From Sphingomonas sp. Leaf17 (GTDB taxonomy: Bacteria; Pseudomonadota; Alphaproteobacteria; Sphingomonadales; Sphingomonadaceae): a stretch of DNA of 64,000 nt. Each line of letters opens with the position of its first letter. The first letter of the stretch is position 1. Location: contig NZ_LMKL01000001.1 of assembly GCF_001421505.1 (NCBI RefSeq), forward strand, positions 496,001 through 560,000, written 5' to 3'. Both the position numbers and the translations under genes were made by a program. The notes beneath the pieces were generated by a model. The model made no database searches and had not been told where the DNA came from. It worked only from the letters and a program-made list of their open reading frames with translations. Below are positions 43,976-52,441 of this stretch, piece by piece.

Positions 43976-45622
43976 CTAACCCGCCAGCAGCCGCATGACC
44001 CGGCCCTGCGTGCGGCGCAGGCGGGTCAACAAGGTCGGGCGACCCTGGGTGCTGGCGATGCCGGTGATAAACACTTCCGGCGGACACGGCAAACCATGCC
44101 GTGGGTCCAGATAGCGCGGATAGAGGATCAGGACACCGGCCACGAGCTGGTCGAGCGTCAACCGGCGCATCCGCCGGCCAAGCGGCAGGCCGATATCGCG
44201 GGTCAGCCCCCAGCCGGCAAAGAAGGGCTGGCCGTGCACGACGACCTCGCGGTGACGCAACAGCGCCTCGAACCCGGTCAGCGACGTCAGGACGTGCACC
44301 GCATCGGCCCGGTCGATCAGCGCGGCGAGCGATCCGCCACGCACCACCGCATCGGCATGACGCCGCGCGTCGTCATCGGCGACCGCGCCGCGCCGGTGCC
44401 CGGCCTCCACGTCCGGGTGCGGCCGGTACAGGATCCAGGCGCCGGGTTCGGCGGCGCGCGCGCGGCGCAGGAGGTCGAGGTTCCCGGTCACGCCGCCCCC
44501 GCCGCGCAGGACCGATTCGTCATCCTCCACCTGTCCGGCGACCAGCACCACCCGGCGGCCGGCGGGCAGGTCGGGCAGGTCGGCGGCGGGGCCGGCGACA
44601 CCGTATTTGCCGACCCCGCCATCGACGATGCGCGTCCGCAACGCCGCCGCGCGGGCGACCAGCTCGTCGGGGAAGGGATGGGTCGCCAGGATCGTCTCGA
44701 TCCGGCTGGGGCGCGACGGGTCGTAATAGGGCGCAAGATCGTCGACCGCGATCGACAGCGGCGGGTTGAGGTCGCTGCCAAGCCCGGCGGACCGGAGGAA
44801 CCCGTCCTCGACCCAGCGGACCGGCACCGCCGTGTCCGCAGCCTCGACGCCGAAATCGGCCGGCACGCGCGACGGCCACGCAGCGACGGCCCCGCGCCCT
44901 GCGTCCGCAGAACCCGCGGCCAGCGCGATGGCGGCAGCCGGTGGCATGAACGGCAGGTCATCCGCCCGGCCATCCCAGAGCAGGCGGGCGATCTCACGCC
45001 GTTTCCAGCGGGCCATGCCGGTGGCGGCGGCAAGCCCGCGATTGGCGTCGATCGTCGTGCGCCAGAAGGCGAGCAGCGCGATGGCCGCCTCGACCGTGAT
45101 CGCATCGCCGGTAAACGGGTCGCGGTAGCGCCGTCCGCGCAGCAGGGCATCGTCAAGCCGCTGAAAATCCGGATCGACGACCGGCCGACCCGACAGGTCG
45201 TGGACCACGCACCCGGCCGCGCCCGCCAGCACCGCGATCTCATCGGCCGGATCGGCGATCACCAGCGCCGCCCCCGCGATCAGCGACCACGGGTCCACGT
45301 CGCGGCCGACCCGCAGTGCGGCGTGCGTGTCGCAGCGCAATGACGCGTCGACGACGACAACGCTGTCAGCAAGATCGCCCTCGGGCAACGTCCCGCCAGG
45401 TCCGGTAACGATCAGCCTCGGCCGCCCCGTCGCCTGCATGCCCCAGAAACCGCCGCCGACGCGGCCGGTCGCCAGCAGGGCGGCGACGCGGCGCGCACGG
45501 CCCGGATCGCGCGACACCGTTCCCGCCCCCTGCCCGTCGCCGTCGATCGTGGCCACCGCCGGGTCGATGCCCGGAAACGGGGGGGATCGCAGGAGCGCGC
45601 CAGAGGACGAAACGGCCGCCAC
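43976..45622 (-). CDS. kpsC: Capsule linker biosynthesis protein KpsC, shortened N-terminal module
   Basis: 548 aa from GTG 45622, whose G is shared with the preceding TAG stop. The C-terminal module (about 260-548) is complete: VRWVEDGFLRSAGLGSDLNPPLSIA, VVLVAGQVEDDESVLRGGGGV, WILYRPHPDVEAGHR, VHVLTSLTGFEALLRHREVVVHGQPFFAGWGLTRD and RYLDPR. Typical KpsC has two related modules in about 650-700 aa. Here the N-terminal part (about 220 residues) keeps only the closing linker (DALLRGRRYRDPFTG...RWKRREIARLLW) and lacks the VEDGF and QVEDD motifs. KpsC extends the Kdo linker begun by KpsS. An in-frame extension to 46027 overlaps the upstream gene and was rejected. Confidence 0.87.
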   Translation of the reverse strand: MAAVSSSGALLRSPPFPGIDPAVATIDGDGQGAGTVSRDPGRARRVAALLATGRVGGGFWGMQATGRPRLIVTGPGGTLPEGDLADSVVVVDASLRCDTHAALRVGRDVDPWSLIAGAALVIADPADEIAVLAGAAGCVVHDLSGRPVVDPDFQRLDDALLRGRRYRDPFTGDAITVEAAIALLAFWRTTIDANRGLAAATGMARWKRREIARLLWDGRADDLPFMPPAAAIALAAGSADAGRGAVAAWPSRVPADFGVEAADTAVPVRWVEDGFLRSAGLGSDLNPPLSIAVDDLAPYYDPSRPSRIETILATHPFPDELVARAAALRTRIVDGGVGKYGVAGPAADLPDLPAGRRVVLVAGQVEDDESVLRGGGGVTGNLDLLRRARAAEPGAWILYRPHPDVEAGHRRGAVADDDARRHADAVVRGGSLAALIDRADAVHVLTSLTGFEALLRHREVVVHGQPFFAGWGLTRDIGLPLGRRMRRLTLDQLVAGVLILYPRYLDPRHGLPCPPEVFITGIASTQGRPTLLTRLRRTQGRVMRLLAG

Positions 45623-46785
45623 TATCCGGCTTTCCGGATGATGAGGCCGCACGCCGACCGGCCATCCTCGACCACCGCCTCGCCGCCGATATGCCGCAAC
45701 TGCGCCACCTGGTGCCCGCGCGAGACGAGGACGAGCGCCAGACGGTCGATCTCCCGCTTCGGCAGGCCGGCAAACGTGCCGTTCTCGATCACGTCCATCG
45801 ACAGCATGACGACCGCCAGCCCGCCCGGCTTCAGCCCGCGCAACAGATCCTCGACGAAACGCAGGCTGCCCTGGCGATCCAGATCGGGTCCGCCGTCGCG
45901 GGTCACATAGCAGAAGTCGAACCCGGCGATGTCGTCGGGCACGGCGTGGGGATCGAAAAGGCGCGCGGTCGCACCGACCGGCAGCGGGGCATCGCGCGGC
46001 TCGGGCGAGGTCAGCACCAGACGGCATCCCGCCGAAGCCAGCGCATCGGCCAGCGGGTCGCCCAGGCCACCGACCCCCAGTCCGCGCGCGCCCGACCGGG
46101 CCACGTCATACCGGTCCAGCGCCCGGGCGATGAACACCCGCTCCCAGGTCGCGATCGACCCGGTCTCGCGGCCCGCCCCGACATGCTGCGCCCAGTCGGC
46201 GAACACCGGTTCCTTGAACTGCGCCAGCGTACAGACCTGCGACACCGGCGCCTTCAGCGTCGGCGGCTCGGGCGCGATCAACTGACCCACCGCACCGACC
46301 CGTTCGGATGAGTAGCGGGTGGCGATTGCCGGATCGTCGGCGTCCGGGGTGCGGCGCGTGACGTCGATCCGCAGGGCGTCGGCCATCGCGACGCAATCGC
46401 CGTGGACATGGCCGAGAATGGCATAGCTGAACCCGTCCGTCGCCTCGGTCCCGATGGTGACGCGGCCGCCGCTGCGGATCACCTCCAGCAACTGCGTCTG
46501 CGACAGGGTGACCAGTCGTGCATCCGCGCCCAGCACATCGGCCAGTTCATGGATTCGCAGGATCAGCGTGCCGCGCTCGGCGGTCAGCCCCTCGAACGTC
46601 AGGTCGAACTGGATCCAGCCGGTACCGCAGCCGACATACAGGGTATGGAAGGCATAATCGGGGTCGTCACCCTGTTCGGGTCCACCAAGCGGCGTGACGC
46701 GGCTGCGACGTTCCGGCCAGAAGACGAACGGGTCGATCGCGATCGAATCGCCTTCGTCGACCAGCTTGCGCGGATCGACGATCAT
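45622..46785 (-). CDS. Paralogue of the 40-41 kb two-domain methyltransferase with degenerate SAM motifs
   Basis: 387 aa. It shares with the 40116-41453 protein the N-terminal DPFVFWPERRSRVTPLG and FHTLYVGCGTGWIQFDL, the linker VSQVCTLAQFKEPVFADW, and the final CGLIIRKAG. In the methyltransferase half, motif I is GLGVGGLGDPLADAL, the following acidic residue is altered (LTSPEP), and the SSCALEH segment is gone, while GLKPGGLAVVMLS remains. It is likely an inactive or altered methyltransferase. Coupled at both ends (four-base overlap upstream, one-base with kpsC), so it is made in step with the Kdo-linker enzymes. Confidence 0.75.
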   Translation of the reverse strand: MIVDPRKLVDEGDSIAIDPFVFWPERRSRVTPLGGPEQGDDPDYAFHTLYVGCGTGWIQFDLTFEGLTAERGTLILRIHELADVLGADARLVTLSQTQLLEVIRSGGRVTIGTEATDGFSYAILGHVHGDCVAMADALRIDVTRRTPDADDPAIATRYSSERVGAVGQLIAPEPPTLKAPVSQVCTLAQFKEPVFADWAQHVGAGRETGSIATWERVFIARALDRYDVARSGARGLGVGGLGDPLADALASAGCRLVLTSPEPRDAPLPVGATARLFDPHAVPDDIAGFDFCYVTRDGGPDLDRQGSLRFVEDLLRGLKPGGLAVVMLSMDVIENGTFAGLPKREIDRLALVLVSRGHQVAQLRHIGGEAVVEDGRSACGLIIRKAG

Positions 46786-48104
46786 GCCGCCGAAGCCTGA
46801 CCCAGCGTCCGGGCATAGAGCGTGGCCAGCCGTTCGCGATACCGTTCCATCGAGAACATGCGTGCCTGTTCCAGTCCCTTTCGCGCCATCGTCTCACGCA
46901 GCGCGGGATCGGAATCGACCCGCCGCATCGCCTCGACCAGCGAAGTAACGTCATAGGGATCCACCTGGATGCCCGCGTCACCGACGATTTCGGGCAGCGA
47001 GCTGGTGCGCGCGGTGATGACCGGCGTGCCGAGCTGCATCGATTCCAGCGCAGGCAGGCCGAACCCCTCGTACAGCGACGGGAACAGCAGCGCGCGCGCG
47101 CCCCGCGCCAGTTGCTTCAGCACCCGGCGCGGCAGGTAGGACAGGCGGACGATGGTCTGCCCGCGGTGGCCGGTGAACGTGCCCTGCACCGCGTCGGCAC
47201 CGCCGCCGGGCATCAGCTTCAGTTCCTCGCTGCTCTGCCACGCGCGCGCGCCGACGATCACCAGCGGCGTATCGGTGCGCAGCGACAGATACGCCTCGAT
47301 GATGCGGCCGACATTCTTCTTCGGCTCGATCGCGCCGAAATACAGGAAATAGCCGCGATGCTTCAGGCCGAAGATCCCCTCGATCGCGGCGGCGTCATCG
47401 GCCTCCGACCCGCTGGGGATCTCGCCCATCGACACCGATTGATAGGTGTTGGTGATCCGGCCAGGCGCGATGCCGAAGCGGTCGCGAATGTCGTTCAGGC
47501 TCGATTCCGATACGGTGCAGATGTGATCGGCGGTGGCGATGCAGTCGGCGACGATCCGCTGGTACACCGCCTTGTTGTCGAGCGTGGTGTAGGGCAGCTT
47601 CAGCGGCACCAGATCGTGCAGCGTATAGATGTTGCGCGCGCCCTTCAGCCGCACCGGCACCGGATAGGTCCAGTGCATGATGTCCGGCGGGTCGACCATT
47701 TCCAGCGTCGTGAACCGCCTGATCCGTTCAAAGCGGACATTCGCGCGCTCGAACAGGTTCTGGCTGCTCGACAGGCGGGCGAAGGCGGGCATCCGGTCGG
47801 CGAAGGTCGACTTCTCGACATTGGGGGTGAGCGGAATGTCCAGCGCCCGGGCCGGGCCGAACGCACGCAGATACTCGATCCGGCGCTCCCATTTCGGCAC
47901 GCGTTTCAGCGGGTCGCGCGGGCGTTGCAGCGCGTCGAAGAACTGCACTTCGCGATAGGTCGGATCGGTCGGCACCGGCAGGCCGAAGACACCCTCGACC
48001 GCATGGCCCATGCCCTGCAACGCGGTGACCAGTTCGATACCGTAGGTCGACACGCCCGTGCCATGCGCCATGGCGAGATTGTAGCCGTCGACACCGATCC
48101 GCAA
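46782..48104 (-). CDS. GT4-family glycosyltransferase
   Basis: 440 aa GT-B enzyme. MRIGVDGYNLAMAHGTGVSTYGIELV is a classic N-terminal acceptor loop; IMHWTYPVPVRLKGARNIYTLHDLVPLKLP and ICTVSESSLNDI follow. The donor domain has YFLYFGAIEPKKNVGRIIEAY and LLFPSLYEGFGLPALESMQLGTPVIT. It closely resembles its upstream neighbour (48128-49327), including the HWTYPVP...YT(L/I)HD segment, so the two are tandem paralogues adding related sugars. Four-base overlap with the next gene downstream. Confidence 0.91.
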   Translation of the reverse strand: MRIGVDGYNLAMAHGTGVSTYGIELVTALQGMGHAVEGVFGLPVPTDPTYREVQFFDALQRPRDPLKRVPKWERRIEYLRAFGPARALDIPLTPNVEKSTFADRMPAFARLSSSQNLFERANVRFERIRRFTTLEMVDPPDIMHWTYPVPVRLKGARNIYTLHDLVPLKLPYTTLDNKAVYQRIVADCIATADHICTVSESSLNDIRDRFGIAPGRITNTYQSVSMGEIPSGSEADDAAAIEGIFGLKHRGYFLYFGAIEPKKNVGRIIEAYLSLRTDTPLVIVGARAWQSSEELKLMPGGGADAVQGTFTGHRGQTIVRLSYLPRRVLKQLARGARALLFPSLYEGFGLPALESMQLGTPVITARTSSLPEIVGDAGIQVDPYDVTSLVEAMRRVDSDPALRETMARKGLEQARMFSMERYRERLATLYARTLGQASAA

Positions 48105-48127
48105 AATTCACCTCATCGTCACCAGCG

Positions 48128-49327
48128 TCAGAGGACATCGCGATACGGGTGCGGTCCGTCGCTGACAAGCATCGTGGCATACAACGCCGCCAGCCGGTTG
48201 GCGAATGCGGCGGGTGCATAGACGCCCGATCGCGCCCGCCCCGCCGACGCCAGCGTGGCGCGCAACGGGGCATCGCCGTCCAGCCGCCGGATCGCATCGG
48301 CAATGGCCGCCGTGTCGGTCGGGTCGACGAGTAGCGCCGCCCCGCCCGCGACCTCCGCCGTGGCCCCGTACCGCGACGTGAGGACCGGGACGCCGAACCC
48401 CATCGCCTCGATGATCGGCAGGCCGAACCCCTCGGCCAGCGTGGGGAACAGGACCCCGCGCGCACCGGCCTGCACCGCATGAAGGTCCGCGGTCGGCAGA
48501 TAGGGCAGCCGGATCACACCGGCGGCGTCGAGCGCGGGCAGGATGGTTTCCGCCCGCCAGCCATCGCCGCCGACCACGACCAGCGGCGTCGTCACGCCCG
48601 ACGCTGCCCATGCCGCGGCCAGCCGGATCAGGTTCTTGCGCGGCTCGATCGACCCGCAGAACAGGAAGTATCCGCCCGGCTCAAGCCCCGCGGCCCCGGC
48701 CCGGCCCGCCACGACCGGCGACACCGCCTGACCGCAATCGACCACGCGCCCCGGATCGAGGTTCAGCGTGGCCGCGATGTCCGCGCGCGCCGCCGCGCTG
48801 ACCGTCACGATGCCGTCCGCCGCCCCGGCGATGGCGGTCAGCAACCGCCGATGCCGCACAGGATCAATCGGACTGAGATCGGGCGCCATCAGCGGGATCG
48901 CGTCATGGATGGTGTAGACGTTGCGCCAGCCGCACAGGCGGATCGGCACCGGATAGGTCCAGTGCATGATCCCGGCAGGCCCGGGCGGCGGCACGACCCG
49001 CATCAGCGTGCCGTGGCGATCGAAATGCACCTGCGCGCGCCGGAAGATGTCCGCGCCGACAAGACCTTCAGCCGCCGACGGCGCAGCGACGGGCACGTCA
49101 CGCCGCGTGGCCAGCCAGCGTCGCAGCTTTTCCGACCGCGACCGGCGCTCGCCCATGCGCCCGACAAAGCCGTCGGTCAGCAGGCACGCATCCCCCAGGC
49201 TGCGCTGCGCCGCACGCAGGCCCCGCGCATAGGTCGCAACGCCGGTACCAGCGGACTCCGCCAGCATCCGTGCGTCCATGCACAGGGTGAGGCGCGACCC
49301 CGCGGGGATCGCCGAATCGTCGTTCAT
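48128..49327 (-). CDS. GT4-family glycosyltransferase
   Basis: 399 aa. LTLCMDARMLAESAGTGVATYARGL, IMHWTYPVPIRLCGWRNVYTIHDAIPLMAP, YFLFCGSIEPRKNLIRLAAAW and LFPTLAEGFGLPIIEAMGFGVPVLTSRYGA give the full GT-B motif set. First gene of the minus-strand operon ending at 41481; its start is only 59 bp from the divergent kpsT start, so the operon promoter and the kpsT promoter must share that short space. Confidence 0.9.
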   Translation of the reverse strand: MNDDSAIPAGSRLTLCMDARMLAESAGTGVATYARGLRAAQRSLGDACLLTDGFVGRMGERRSRSEKLRRWLATRRDVPVAAPSAAEGLVGADIFRRAQVHFDRHGTLMRVVPPPGPAGIMHWTYPVPIRLCGWRNVYTIHDAIPLMAPDLSPIDPVRHRRLLTAIAGAADGIVTVSAAARADIAATLNLDPGRVVDCGQAVSPVVAGRAGAAGLEPGGYFLFCGSIEPRKNLIRLAAAWAASGVTTPLVVVGGDGWRAETILPALDAAGVIRLPYLPTADLHAVQAGARGVLFPTLAEGFGLPIIEAMGFGVPVLTSRYGATAEVAGGAALLVDPTDTAAIADAIRRLDGDAPLRATLASAGRARSGVYAPAAFANRLAALYATMLVSDGPHPYRDVL

Positions 49328-49386
49328 TGGCTAAGAGACGCCAGCCGGCGCGGTCGCCGGCACCCAAAGCCGGGACCGTGACAGCG

Positions 49387-50049
49387 ATGATTAGGTTCGA
49401 AGACGTATCGAAGGTCTATCACGGCAAGAAGTTTACCAAGCGGGTGTTCAACAACCTGAACTTCTCGGTGGAACGCGGTGAGAGCATCGGCATCGTCGGG
49501 GCGAACGGTGCCGGCAAATCGACGCTGATGCGGCTGCTGGCCGGGGTCGAACCACCCACGAGCGGGACGATTACCCGCACCATGAGCATGTCCTGGCCGA
49601 TCGGGTACAGCAGTGCGCTGCAGTCGGGCCTGACCGGTGCCGACAATGCCCGGTTCATCGCCCGTATCTACAACCAGCCGGAAGACGAACTGCTGGAAAA
49701 GGTCGAGGCCTTTGCCCAGCTCGGCCCCTATCTCCATCAGCCGTTCGGCACCTATTCGTCGGGCATGTCGGGACGCCTTGCCTTTGCCCTGTCGCTGACG
49801 ATCGAGTTCGACTGCTATCTGATCGACGAGGTCATGTCGGCGGGCGACGAACGCTTTCGCAAGAAGGCGGAGGCGGCGATGATCGAACGGCGCGAACGGG
49901 CATCGCTCGTCATGATCTCGCACGATCTGGGGACGCTGCAACGATACTGTTCGCGCGGCGCGGTGCTGTATGGTGGCGCCCTCACCTTCTTCGACAGCGT
50001 GTCCGAGGCCTGCGAGGTTCATTACAGCCTGCAAGCACTGGCGTCCTGA
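49387..50049 (+). CDS. kpsT: Capsule polysaccharide ABC transporter ATPase KpsT
   Basis: 220 aa, typical KpsT length with no extra C-terminal carbohydrate-binding domain. Walker A is GANGAGKST, the ABC signature SSGMSGRLAFALSL, Walker B CYLIDEV, and the switch His in MISHD. It powers export of the Kdo-anchored chain through KpsM. ATG 49387 chosen; an earlier TTG at 49327 adds an unconserved basic leader. It is a single-gene plus-strand unit; its last 28 bases overlap the 3' end of the convergent GT2 gene. Confidence 0.93.
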   Translation: MIRFEDVSKVYHGKKFTKRVFNNLNFSVERGESIGIVGANGAGKSTLMRLLAGVEPPTSGTITRTMSMSWPIGYSSALQSGLTGADNARFIARIYNQPEDELLEKVEAFAQLGPYLHQPFGTYSSGMSGRLAFALSLTIEFDCYLIDEVMSAGDERFRKKAEAAMIERRERASLVMISHDLGTLQRYCSRGAVLYGGALTFFDSVSEACEVHYSLQALAS

Positions 50050-52301
50050 TCGTCGCTCCCTGTGGATGACGCGACGCCCCAGGGATGGGCGGTGGCACCC
50101 CGGTCGATCCGCCGCAGGATTTCGGACAGCGGCGGATCGCGATATCCGTCGAACGGCTGGCCGCGCAGCGCGTAATGCGGATCATGGGCGGGATCCCAGC
50201 GCAGATCGCTGCCCCAGCGTCGTGCCAGCGTCTGTAGCTCACCCTCGTCCCAGGCGACCTGGTCCCGCGTGACGTTATGGCCGCGCGTCTGCGATTCGTG
50301 ATGGGTCAGGGTCAGCGCCGGCGTGTAGAGGACGACGCGCCCGCTCGCGCGGACACGGAAGCAATAGTCGATGTCGTTATAGGCCAGCGCCAGCGCCTCG
50401 TCGAAGCCGCCGACCGCCTGCATCGCCGTCCGGCTCGTCGCCAGAAAGGCCCCCGTTACCGCCGCCACCCGCCGGGTCTGGAGCCAGCGGTCGAGCGGCC
50501 CGCCCTCATCGCCGTGATGGCCCAGCCCCTCGTGCACGCAAAGCTGCGTCGCCGACAGGCCAAAGGCGATGCCGGCATGCTGATAGTGACCGTCGGGATA
50601 GAGCAGGCGCGCACCGACCGCGCCGACACCGGGCTGCGCGCAGAACCCCTCGACCTGCACGTCCCAGCCGTCGGTGAGCATGTCGACATCGTCATTGGCA
50701 AAGACCAGCGTGTCCGCATCGCTGAGCGCGAGGATCCGGTTGTTCATTGCCGACCAGTTGAACGCGGCATCATGCGCAACCACCCGCGCCTGGCCCGCCG
50801 CCGCGATCCGCGCCAGCATCGCCCGGCCAGCGTCCGTTTCGCCGCGATTGTCGAGAATGACGATATCAAGCCGGTCGGGATGGGTCGCACGCGCATGAAG
50901 CCCGGCGATGCAGCGCTCCAGCATTGCCGGCGAATCGCGCGTCGGCACCAGCACCGCGATCCGCCCCGGCGTGACCGGTGGGACCGCCTGCGCCGAGGCG
51001 ACCGCAACGCCGTCGCGTCGCCGGATGCTCGCCAGCGGCCGGGCCGGGTCGCTGGCGGTGGGCACGCCCCACGCGACCTCGCCGGTGCCGGTCCTGGCCT
51101 CGGCCGGTCCCAGCGGCGCACCCCGCGCGACGGCGGGCACTTGCAGGATCGAGGCGAGCAAGCGCGGGACGTGCACGACGCGGCGGCCTTGCGCGTCCGC
51201 CGACAGGATCAGGCGGCGGATGGGATCGGGGTCGGATGACGCAACCGGCTCGGTCGCGACCGTGGTAAAGACCGCGACAGGCGGATCGTTGGTCGCGGCG
51301 ATCACCAGCGGATCGAAATAGCCGAACAGCGCGGGCGTGCGGTGGACCGGCCCGGTCCGCCAGTCGCGCTCGACCCGGTCATGATCGGCGAACAGGCAGT
51401 GCCCGCCACTGCGCGCGGCGGCGAACAGGAACCAGGCCAGCGCATTGGCATCCAGCACGACACCGGCCATCACCGTCAGGGTGCCGGCCGGAACCGGATC
51501 ATCGACGGCCACCTCGCCCGCCCAGTCGCCGAACCGCAGCCGTGGATCGCGGTCGGCGATGGTGGCGACGGCGTGCCCGCTCCGGTCCGCAAAGCCTGCG
51601 ATGCACGCGGTCCAGTCGCCATGCGTCTGGTCGGACAGGCTGTCCAGCGTGGCCCGCACCATCGCCGGGGAGGCGGTGGCGGCCTCGACCCGGATACAGA
51701 CCAGACCCGGCAGCGGCACCGTGGCCGGGGGCGGGACGACCGGGCAGGCATGGCGAAACCGGTCATAGGCACCCGGCGGATACAGGCCGCCACCGACCCA
51801 AGCCTCGATCGCATCGCTGGTCGCGGTCGCCGCATCGCCGATCCGCGCCATCAGCGTGCCCTGCCGCGCGCGCGTGATCGCACAATCGGGCAGGTTGGTC
51901 CGGCCGCCCATTTCGGCGATCATGTGGGTCGCCTGGCGGTGGTCGGAGTCACGCCGCAGGATATCGGCATAGGCGATGCGCGCGTCGGCAGGGCGATCGG
52001 CACGACGCAGCATGTCGGCCAGGTGCGCCAGCGCATCGGTCGACGTCGGCGCAAGGTCGGCGGCGATGCGGTAGGATCGTTCTGCCGGCCGGATCAGCCC
52101 GGCCTCTTTCAGCGCATGGGCATATTGGACGCGCAGGCCCGCCGACGCGGGAGAGGCGGCGACCACCGCCGACAGATGCTCGGCGACCGCCATCCAGTCC
52201 CCGGCCTGTCGCGCCGCCTCGGCCCGCGCCTGCGCATCGCGCACGATCGTCCCGCGGCCCGGCGACCAGAGACGACCAAGCCATGCGCGCAAGGGCCGCA
52301 T
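50022..52301 (-). CDS. TPR-glycosyltransferase family 2 protein (first GT2 domain degenerate)
   Basis: 759 aa. The N-terminal TPR region (about 20-130) includes GDWMAVAEHLSAVVAASPASAGLRVQYAHALKEAG. The middle (about 195-350) resembles a GT2 domain that has lost its core: ADHDRVERDWR corresponds to SDEDKV but no DDxD-like site is present. The C-terminal GT2 domain (about 445-700) is complete with IAVLVPTRDSPAMLERCI, IVILDNRGETD, FNWSAMNNRILALSDADTLVFANDDVDML and ALAYNDIDYCFRVRASG. It is the shorter paralogue of the divergent 52442-55183 protein. Monocistronic, convergent with kpsT. Confidence 0.85.
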   Translation of the reverse strand: MRPLRAWLGRLWSPGRGTIVRDAQARAEAARQAGDWMAVAEHLSAVVAASPASAGLRVQYAHALKEAGLIRPAERSYRIAADLAPTSTDALAHLADMLRRADRPADARIAYADILRRDSDHRQATHMIAEMGGRTNLPDCAITRARQGTLMARIGDAATATSDAIEAWVGGGLYPPGAYDRFRHACPVVPPPATVPLPGLVCIRVEAATASPAMVRATLDSLSDQTHGDWTACIAGFADRSGHAVATIADRDPRLRFGDWAGEVAVDDPVPAGTLTVMAGVVLDANALAWFLFAAARSGGHCLFADHDRVERDWRTGPVHRTPALFGYFDPLVIAATNDPPVAVFTTVATEPVASSDPDPIRRLILSADAQGRRVVHVPRLLASILQVPAVARGAPLGPAEARTGTGEVAWGVPTASDPARPLASIRRRDGVAVASAQAVPPVTPGRIAVLVPTRDSPAMLERCIAGLHARATHPDRLDIVILDNRGETDAGRAMLARIAAAGQARVVAHDAAFNWSAMNNRILALSDADTLVFANDDVDMLTDGWDVQVEGFCAQPGVGAVGARLLYPDGHYQHAGIAFGLSATQLCVHEGLGHHGDEGGPLDRWLQTRRVAAVTGAFLATSRTAMQAVGGFDEALALAYNDIDYCFRVRASGRVVLYTPALTLTHHESQTRGHNVTRDQVAWDEGELQTLARRWGSDLRWDPAHDPHYALRGQPFDGYRDPPLSEILRRIDRGATAHPWGVASSTGSDDQDASACRL

Positions 52302-52441
52302 CGCGTCAGCGGCCGCCGCTATACGCGGTCGATGCCGTCATATCGAAAACCATGGGTAACTTTCCTGCAACGCCGTTCCATTCGCTTGACCGAACCGGTC
52401 CCGCCAATCATCTAGGCGCGATATTCGGTTCGGAGGCCTTC
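52302..52441. promoter_or_regulatory. Divergent promoter region between the two TPR-GT2 genes
   Basis: 140 bp from which both large GT2 genes read outward. It is A/T-richer than the flanks. CGGAGG lies just before the ATG at 52442; no palindrome was seen. Confidence 0.4.

Noticed and set aside
42677..45343. 888-codon plus-strand frame
   Set aside because: Antisense to kpsS and kpsC, both of which have strong family motifs.
45623..46027. Upstream extension of the kpsC frame
   Set aside because: It overlaps the coupled upstream gene in another frame and reads as Arg-rich non-protein; GTG at 45622 is consistent with coupling.
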